Below are positions 56,825 to 64,000 of a stretch of 64,000 bases of DNA, in pieces. Source of the stretch: Physcia stellaris. Its lineage: Eukaryota; Ascomycota; Lecanoromycetes; Caliciales; Physciaceae. The notes below the pieces were generated by a model. That model saw only the letters and a list, made by a program, of their open reading frames with translations. It had not been told where the DNA came from and ran no database searches. A program made the position numbers and the translations under genes. The stretch covers positions 116,406-180,405 of the forward strand of contig JABSSW010000073.1 in NCBI GenBank assembly GCA_018902385.1. The letters are read 5' to 3'. The stretch's first letter is position 1; each line of letters opens with the position of its first letter.

Positions 56825-57141
56825 TGTAAGAAATTCAGAATTCAAAATCTGCAGAAAGTGCGAATCGCATTTCGATTGTCAAGAATTTAAACTTTGCAAA
56901 TTCGAAATATCAAATCGATTATATTATGATGAAACAAACAATTTCGTCATATTAATAAAATCAACGCAATAACGATTAACGCATCGATATTGACGCATAT
57001 GCGACAATTGAAGTGTACGTTGATTTAACAGAACGTTTATATAATCAATTTTCTGTAAAATAATTAGTTTTGCAATTATTAGTTTACGAACAATATTATT
57101 TCTCGTTACATTATACATTTTTGATGTTCATACGTTTTACA
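56825..57141 (+). repeat. 5' LTR of nested Ty3/gypsy element
   Basis: 317 bp beginning TGTAAG and ending TTACA, matching 63035-63342 with two small length differences (7 and 2 bp). It is preceded by AAACA at 56820-56824, the target duplication. Confidence 0.88.
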
Positions 57142-57439
57142 TTTTAATAATTACAATAATTCACGATTAACATCATTCGTGTATAAGTTAAATATCATTC
57201 ACGATTTCACGTATTTTTTTTCTTGTTCGATAACGAAAACGTTTTGTCAAAATTTGATCGAACAACAAATCAAATCGAATGAAAAGTTTATAATCGACAA
57301 CAAATGAATTTAATCATTAAACGTATTCAAGTCACGTCATTTTTTTTTTGTTTCAACAATTTTTCAAAATGACAAATTTTATTACATCAAAATCATCGAA
57401 CAAACGTTTGCGTTCTATATCGAGAAATTTTATGTCGAA

Positions 57440-60400
57440 TGAATGTTTTACATCAAAATTTGAAAAGTCAATTCAAAATTAATCAATGCGATCGTTTTGC
57501 AATGAATTCGAACGACGTCAAATTCGTGTATGTCGAAATCTTTTTGAAAAAGAAAAACACATTCACATATGTTACGAAACAGAAATCATTGCGAATTCGA
57601 ACAAAAAACGTATCTAAATCGATTAAAAAAAGTTTTTGAAATTGAACGTTCAGAAAACATTCATTAAAAAAAAAAACATTTTCATAAATATTTGAATTAT
57701 AAACAACATGCTAAACAATCAATCGATGAATTATGATGTTTATCGAATTTTATTTAATGACACAATTCATTTCGAATTTGAAATTCAATAACAAAAAAAA
57801 ATTGCAAAATTTCGTTCGAGAATTGTTATCAAAACACAAACGCTTTTTTGCAAAAACGTAATATGCATTTTAAAAATCGAAATCTTGAATCGTTTCAAGA
57901 AAATCGAAAACGTTGATTATCAAGATAATTTACGAACAACAAACAAAAAATCATCGAAAATCATATTCACGATGACTCAAATAAACGCAAACGAAATGAT
58001 GAAAATTCTATCAAAAAATGAAAAACAATTCAACAAAAAAAACAAAACAAACAACAATAACAACAATGAAATGATAAAAATTCAAATTCAATAATTTTAA
58101 TCAAGAATCAATCAAAACAAACTATGACGTTGAACGAAAAACGAATATAAAAATATCGTCGACAAAAACAAATGCAAAAATTGCGATAAATCAAATTGCA
58201 ATTTTAACAACGATTAAAAAACAAAAAGTCGAAAATACATTCAAAAGAAATAGTTTTCGATTTACAGACAAAAAATTAAACGATTTGATTATTTTCGAGC
58301 AAATTGACATAATGAAAAATTTTTTAACAAGCAATAATATTTTAATTTTGACGAATTTTCGTCGACAAATTTCAACAAAATTTTTGTCAAACGTCGTCGA
58401 AAAAGTTTCGCACGATTAAACAATGACAAAATCAAAATTAAAATTAATGATTATGAAATTTTTGCAATCATAAATTCAAAAACAGAAATTAATTTAATAA
58501 ATAATATTTTTGTTAAAAAGTTCAAATTAATTTTGTTCGACGTTTCTTTTTGCGAAATCATGATTTTTCGATAACAATCAATTCAAATTTTATGACGTCT
58601 ATTTCGTACGACTAAAAGTTTCGAACGAAAACGACGTCAGTCGTTTTTTCAACGAGAATTTTCTAAAAGTCGATTTGAATTGAAATATATCGTTAAATTT
58701 GTTTTGATTCAAATTATCGAAAACAGAAATAAATTGAATCGCAAATAAAATTCGATTTTGACAATTATCAATTCAAATTTTGTTTTTCATCATGAATCGT
58801 ATCGAGAAAATCGAATCGAAAAATTAATCAACGATGTGATTGACAAAAAAAATGAAATTTTTCGTTATGTTCGTACGAGCATTTCATGACAAAAAATCGA
58901 TTTGAATGAAATACATATCGAACGACGAATTCAAATAAATTGATTTTAATAAAAATGAAAAAGAAATCAAATATCAAAATCATCATATTCGAAATTCTGA
59001 AGAAATTCGCAAAAATCATTGACGAAAAAAAAGATTTACAAATTATTTGCTCATAAATTTAACGATCATTCAATAAATTTGAAATCGAACAAGAAATTTT
59101 TTTTACGATTTTATTTATTTTCTATTTGAAAATGAATTAACGATATTGAAAATCTATTTGAACAAACATTTGAAAAACAATTTCATCAAATCGTTTATTT
59201 TCGCAATCGAAATTTCGATTCTATTCGTAAAAAAAAAAACGAAAACTTACGATTGTGTGTGAATTACAAAAATTTGAATTTGTTAATTATTAAAAACAAA
59301 TATTCTTTATCGTTGATCGATGAAAATTTTGATCGTTTGAACAAAATTCGCATTTATATCAATTTCGATATGATCGCAACATACAACAAATTTCGCATTC
59401 GAAAAAATGATGAATGAAAAACAACGTTTCGAATTCGTTATAAACATTTTGAATATATCGTTTTATTTTTTGATTTCATTAATACATTTGCAACGTTTCA
59501 GAATTTCGTCAATAAAATTTTGACGAAACGATTCGAAACGTCATAATTTATTTAACGATATCGTCATATATTTTATGAATTGAAAAACAACACATCTGAA
59601 AACGTCGAATGAATTTTAAATCGTTTGAAAACGAAAAACTTTTCATCAACAACGAAAATGCAAATAATTTCAAAAACAACATGATTTTTAAATTTCGTCT
59701 TTTCAAAAAAGTACAAATGCAAAAAAAAATAAAAACGATACAGAAAATTTGACGACGAAACGTGTCGAAAATTCAAAATTTTTTGAATTTGTGTAATTTT
59801 TTACAAACGTTTCATTCGAATTTCAATAAATTGACATTATTTTTAATTTCGATGTTAAAAAAATCAACAAAATTTCACAAAAAAAATCAAACGCAAACGA
59901 TTTGCAAACAAAAATCGAAATAAAATCGAAACAAAAACGTGTGTCGAAACAATTTTTTGATTTTCGAAATTTACGAATTCTTTTTAAACGTTTGCACGAA
60001 AAATTTTTGAATGATTTTCATTTTGCGACATTTCGATTCGATTAGATTTATTCGTGTGAAAATCGACGTTTTCGATAAAATTATCGATAATATTTTCAAT
60101 CAATCAAACGACGAAAATCATTGACATTTTGATAATTTATTTTTCAAAAATGATTTCGATCGAAATTTCAATTACGAAATTCGATAAAAAATTTTCTGAC
60201 AATTTGTTTTCGTTTTCAAACAATGACGTTATTATTTTGAAAAATCGAAAAAACAAATTTTAATTTTGACGAATCATCGAAATTTCAATCGTTTAATCGC
60301 AGAAATTACAAAGTTTACATTTCGACAAATACGATAAATTCAAAAATTGTTTCGTTATAATTTCGTCATCGATTATCGATTTGACACAAAAATTTTGCGA

Positions 60401-62390
60401 ACGATTTGTTTCGACGATTTGATCATATGAAAATCAATGAAAATAAAATCGAAAATAATCGTCAAATAATCGATAATAATTACGAAAATTTTTCAAGTAA
60501 AACGAATTCAAACGAATTTTGCGTGCGAACGAAATTCAAACAACAATACAAAAATCAATTCAAAAAAAATTGCGAATTAAATTTTATGAAAACGAACAAT
60601 GTTGTCGAAATCGACGATTTCGTTATTATCGAAAATACATCAAACGTGATCGTTGATAAATGAAAAATTTTCATGTTAAATAATGCAATAATTTTCGAAT
60701 CGATTTTCGTCGATTCTTGTCAAAACATATTCAAAAACTTGTGATACAACGTATAAATGCGACAATGAAACGATTAATATCATTTTGTCGATCGAATTCG
60801 ATTATTGTTGAAAAAATTGCGCGATTCAAATGAAACAAAATTAATTATTTTTGATACATCATTTCGACATTGACAACGAAAATAAAATATTATAACACGA
60901 AAATTGTTTGTACGTTTCGTCAAATTTGAAAAAAACGTCATTAATGCAAATCATGACAATTTTTGATCGAACATTTCGATGTGAAACGCACTTTGAATTA
61001 ATGCGTCGAAAATATTATCGATCGAATCAAAAACGAAATAATCGAAAAAATATCGAACATGATTTTAATATACGTGCACAAATCAAAAAATATTGCGAAA
61101 CATGCGTCATTATTTGTAAAGAAAAAAAAATTTTCGTCATAAATCATATGAAAAATTGTTTTTTATATTCGAATTCAAATGAATTGACATTACAATGAAT
61201 TTCGTGACAAATTTATTCGAAAATAAAACATGAAACGAAATTATATACGATTCAATATTCGTTGTAATGAATAAATCGACGAAAATAACACATTACATTT
61301 TCGTCACGAAAACGATAAATGCAAAAAGATTTCGTCGAGATTTTGATACGTGAAATTATAAATTTCATGATTTTTTTTCGTCGTCAATAACAACAAATCG
61401 AAATTTATTTTCACGTTCAAATATCATGATTTATGTGTTACGCATTCAAAATCAAATTCAAATTGTTTATAATATATCATTCGCAAATCGACGATCAAAC
61501 AAAAACGACAAAATAACATACAATAAAACAATATTTTCGAACGTTCGTCAATTTCGAACAAAATAATGAATGAAATTATTTATTCATAACGAAATTCGTT
61601 TACAACAACAATAAACATGTTTTATTCAAATGTCATCATTCGAAATCATGCAAAAATACACTTCGAAAATGTCGTTTGAAAATTTTGCGAATTTCAAAAT
61701 TAAATCAAAATATGTCAACGAACATGTCAAATACTTGACAAAATTGTTAAATGTATTCAAAATCAATTTAGTTCACACGCAAAAACAACAAATCAAATAT
61801 AAAAATGTAAAATTAAAACGTCGATAAAATTCAAAATCGAAAAATTACGTCAATTTTAACGACAAGAATATTCGCACAAACGTGTTAAAAAATTCGAATG
61901 AAAATTCTTCGAATCATTTAAAATATTGAAATTATAAAAATCAAATTTATCGTATAAATATATCAAAACGTTGACGAATTCACAACGTTTTTCATGTATC
62001 GTTTTTTGAAGAAATTAAAATTAAAAAAAAAAAAAATTTCGTTAGAATTCACATATCAGTTCAAAAATATTGACATTGAAAAAAACGAAATCACAAAAAA
62101 ATATACGACGTTAAGACAATTGAAAATAATAAAATTTTCAAAAAAATCAAATTTCGAAAAATCATACAGCGAATTAGATTTTTACTATTTATTCGTTGAA
62201 AAAACTATGAAAACGCATTTGAAAATCAATATCGATAATCAAACATTTGAGAAATTTGTTACGAAAATTTCACACAAAAAATTCAAAAAAAACGATGTTA
62301 ACAAATTGTCAATCAAACGTCGTATTCGACGTCAAATAAATGCAATTTTCTTGATGAAATCATTGATTAAAAAACAAATTCGTCAATGAT
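57440..62390 (+). pseudogene. degenerate gag-pol of Ty3/gypsy element
   Basis: Reverse transcriptase is recognisable at about 59220-59610: NLRLCVNYKNLNLLIIKN, then LSLIDENFDRLNK and a degraded YLDD equivalent (LFNDIVIYF, about 59550). RNase H is at about 60040-60230, with the conserved NYEI near 60170. The integrase zinc-binding part is at 60908-61198 (THFELMRRKYYRSN, CETCVIICK). The integrase core continues to about 61820 and the C-terminal part to about 62390. Upstream, 57440-58600 should be Gag and protease but is too altered to read. RT before integrase identifies Ty3/gypsy. Stops and RIP-type changes rule out function. Confidence 0.85.
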
Positions 62391-63034
62391 TTTGTGCTGT
62401 TTATTGTCAAAAATTTACGTCGCATAAAAAACTGAATTGTGTCAAAAACATTTTCAAAAACTGTTGTTCAATTTAACTGAACGTCGAATATCGTGATAAA
62501 ATAAAAGTAAAAAATCGAAAAATTTTTCGAAGTTTGATATATTCAATGCGATCGCGTTTATTCGACGTTTTTTGCGTTTAATTATTTTTTTTTGAACAAT
62601 TCGTCGATTTCAATATTCGAAACAAGAAAATAAAAAAATAATGATTGATTCAAATTCAAATTTCATTGTCATTCAGTTAATTGTTAATCATCAAATCGAA
62701 AATTGTAAATTGTACGAAATCAAATTTTCGATATTGAAAACAGCGAACAATCAAATCATCAAATCATGTTTTTTTTGAATCATTCAAAAAGATGTATTTT
62801 CAGATTTTTAACGCAAATTGACTAAAAATCGAATAAAATGATAAAATATTCGATGCGAAAATCACGATCACAAATGATTTTTCAAATTATAAAATTTTCG
62901 AATGCGAAAATCGCGATTACAGCGACTTTTTCAAGTTTCCTTACGAATACAACGTATGAGCACAAATTTACAATTTCAACAATAATTCAAATCAGATAAT
63001 ATTGTTATTTCAAAAAACTTCGATATTTAAAACG

Positions 63035-63342
63035 CGTAAAAAATTCAAAATTCAAAATTTGCAAAGAATGTGAATCGCATTTCGATTGTCAAAAATTCAA
63101 ATTTTGCAAATTCGAAACATCAAATCGATTATATTATGAAACAATTTCGTTATATTAATAAAATCAACGCAACAACGATTAACGCATCGATATTGGCATA
63201 TGCGACAATTGATGTGTACGTTGCATTGACAAAACGTGTATATAATCAATTTTCTGTAAAATAATTAATTTTGCAATTATTAGTTTACGAGCAATATTAT
63301 TTCTCGTTACATTATACATTTCTGATGTTCATACGTCTTACA
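63035..63342 (+). repeat. 3' LTR of nested Ty3/gypsy element
   Basis: 308 bp, partner of 56825-57141, ending CTTACA. It is followed by AAACA at 63343-63347. The first base pair reads CG instead of TG, the only departure from canonical ends. Confidence 0.88.
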
Positions 63343-64000
63343 AAACATCGAAAATTTTGTTCGTTAAATGATCGTAAATATTTTTCGCGTACAAAGAAAA
63401 ATCGTAAATGATCGTCATGAAATTGATTTGATGTTTTATTGTCGTTCATTTTCAAAAGTTTGTAATTGAAATTGTGTTTGTTCGTTTTATTTGCAATGAC
63501 AAATGATTTTCGTCAACGAGAAAATCTTTTAACGAATATTGAATTGATATTCAGTAAAAAAACGTATTGATCAGAAATAAACATTTTGACGTTGACTTTT
63601 TTATCGTAACGAATTTTCATACGTTGTTTTGATTTTCGTGTGCGTTAAATTACGTTTTGACGTATTTGTTTTCGTTTAATCATGTGATTTTATACGTACG
63701 ATAACATTTTTTCGACAATAAAAAAAATTATTTTATTAAATAACATTGTCGTTTTGATTGATCGTACAATTGTTGAATCACGAAATTCGATATCATGTAA
63801 TATTTGATTCGAAATGTAATTTATATCATGAATCGTGTTTGAATAGACGTATTATTGATTAGTTAAACGAAAACAATAAGTTTGCAAAAACAAATAAATA
63901 CAAAATGTTGAAATTGCAAGCAATGTGCGACGTCAAATTTCAAATCGCGTTAATTTCAACGTAAAATTAAAACATAATTCGTTGCTCGCATATCATATCA

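Larger units (their letters stand above)
56825..63342 (+). mobile_element. complete Ty3/gypsy retrotransposon, heavily RIP-mutated, nested
   Basis: A 6518-bp element: LTRs of 317 and 308 bp with TG...CA ends, flanked by AAACA on both sides (56820-56824 and 63343-63347). Remnants of Gag, protease, reverse transcriptase, RNase H and integrase occur in the gypsy order on the plus strand. Stops and substitutions in every domain show it is dead. LTR length differences and substitutions indicate some age or strong RIP. It interrupts the Copia-like element, so it is the younger insertion. Confidence 0.9.
56129..64000 (-). mobile_element. second RIP-mutated Copia-like element, interrupted by Ty3/gypsy; runs past the window end
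   Basis: Apart from the LTR-like end, the 56351-56690 interior aligns with 6330-6640 ('gcaaattcgaaatg-cgaaatcgtat' and following). The element is therefore a relative of the one in the AAA gene, same orientation. From 56825 to 63342 it is displaced by a nested Ty3/gypsy element. 63348-64000 is presumed to be its continuation; its far LTR is not in this window. GC content is very low and all frames are riddled with stops. Confidence 0.6.

Noticed and set aside
57142-57180. Primer-binding site after the gypsy 5' LTR
   Set aside because: No tRNA-complementary stretch remains recognisable after RIP.

Overview
The window is nuclear DNA from a filamentous ascomycete (Pezizomycotina). Genes carry short GT-AG introns of mostly 47-75 nt, intergenic DNA is pyrimidine/purine rich, and the housekeeping genes (UBA1, RAD18, POL32, CHM7, PDX3, ECM4) have fungal architecture. 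Two blocks of extreme AT content full of stop codons (about 6.2-9.8 kb and 56.1-64.0 kb) look like retrotransposons mutated by RIP (repeat-induced point mutation). I could not identify the species, and I saw no RNA gene or CRISPR array.

Layout. 0.5-1.8 kb: a TDP2-like phosphodiesterase. 4.3-11.1 kb (minus): one large AAA ATPase gene split by a 3.8-kb LTR retrotransposon. The insertion has a perfect 5-bp target duplication, and both gene halves are still open. 11.7-13.3 kb: a STAND-like DUF7708 protein transcribed away from it. 14.5-16.2 kb: ESCRT-III CHM7/CHMP7. 16.4-19.8 kb: RAD18 and POL32/Cdc27 head to head over about 208 bp containing an ACGCGT box. 21.1-26.1 kb: two divergent low-complexity proteins that share two sequence modules. 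26.9-28.1 kb: a secreted pepsin-like protease. 29.8-34.2 kb: a DUF4470/MYND protein. 35.3-36.2 kb: a protein resembling the N-terminal part of fungal DNA methyltransferases. 37.2-37.7 kb: a MITE-like inverted-repeat element. 38.0-39.2 kb: an unrecognised 397-aa protein. 42.7-44.1 kb: ECM4-type glutathione transferase. 44.5-47.8 kb: ubiquitin E1. 48.7-50.4 kb: GH125 mannosidase. 50.6-51.4 kb: pyridoxamine-phosphate oxidase. 51.9-52.5 kb: an unknown protein. 54.6-56.0 kb: a frame-broken wax-synthase-like acyltransferase. 56.1 kb to the end: a relative of the first retroelement, into which a complete 6.5-kb Ty3/gypsy element (56825-63342, duplication AAACA) is nested.

Genes that plausibly work together: RAD18 ubiquitinates PCNA, using ubiquitin activated by UBA1, and POL32 supports the polymerases that then act at PCNA. 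The AAA ATPase and DUF7708 neighbours are a divergent pair of accessory P-loop-type proteins. Several otherwise intact genes (CHM7, the MYND gene, the acyltransferase) contain one-base frame breaks, mostly in G/C runs, which may be assembly errors rather than real lesions.

Exon boundaries were placed by hand from splice motifs and reading-frame continuity. Expect possible errors of one or two bases.
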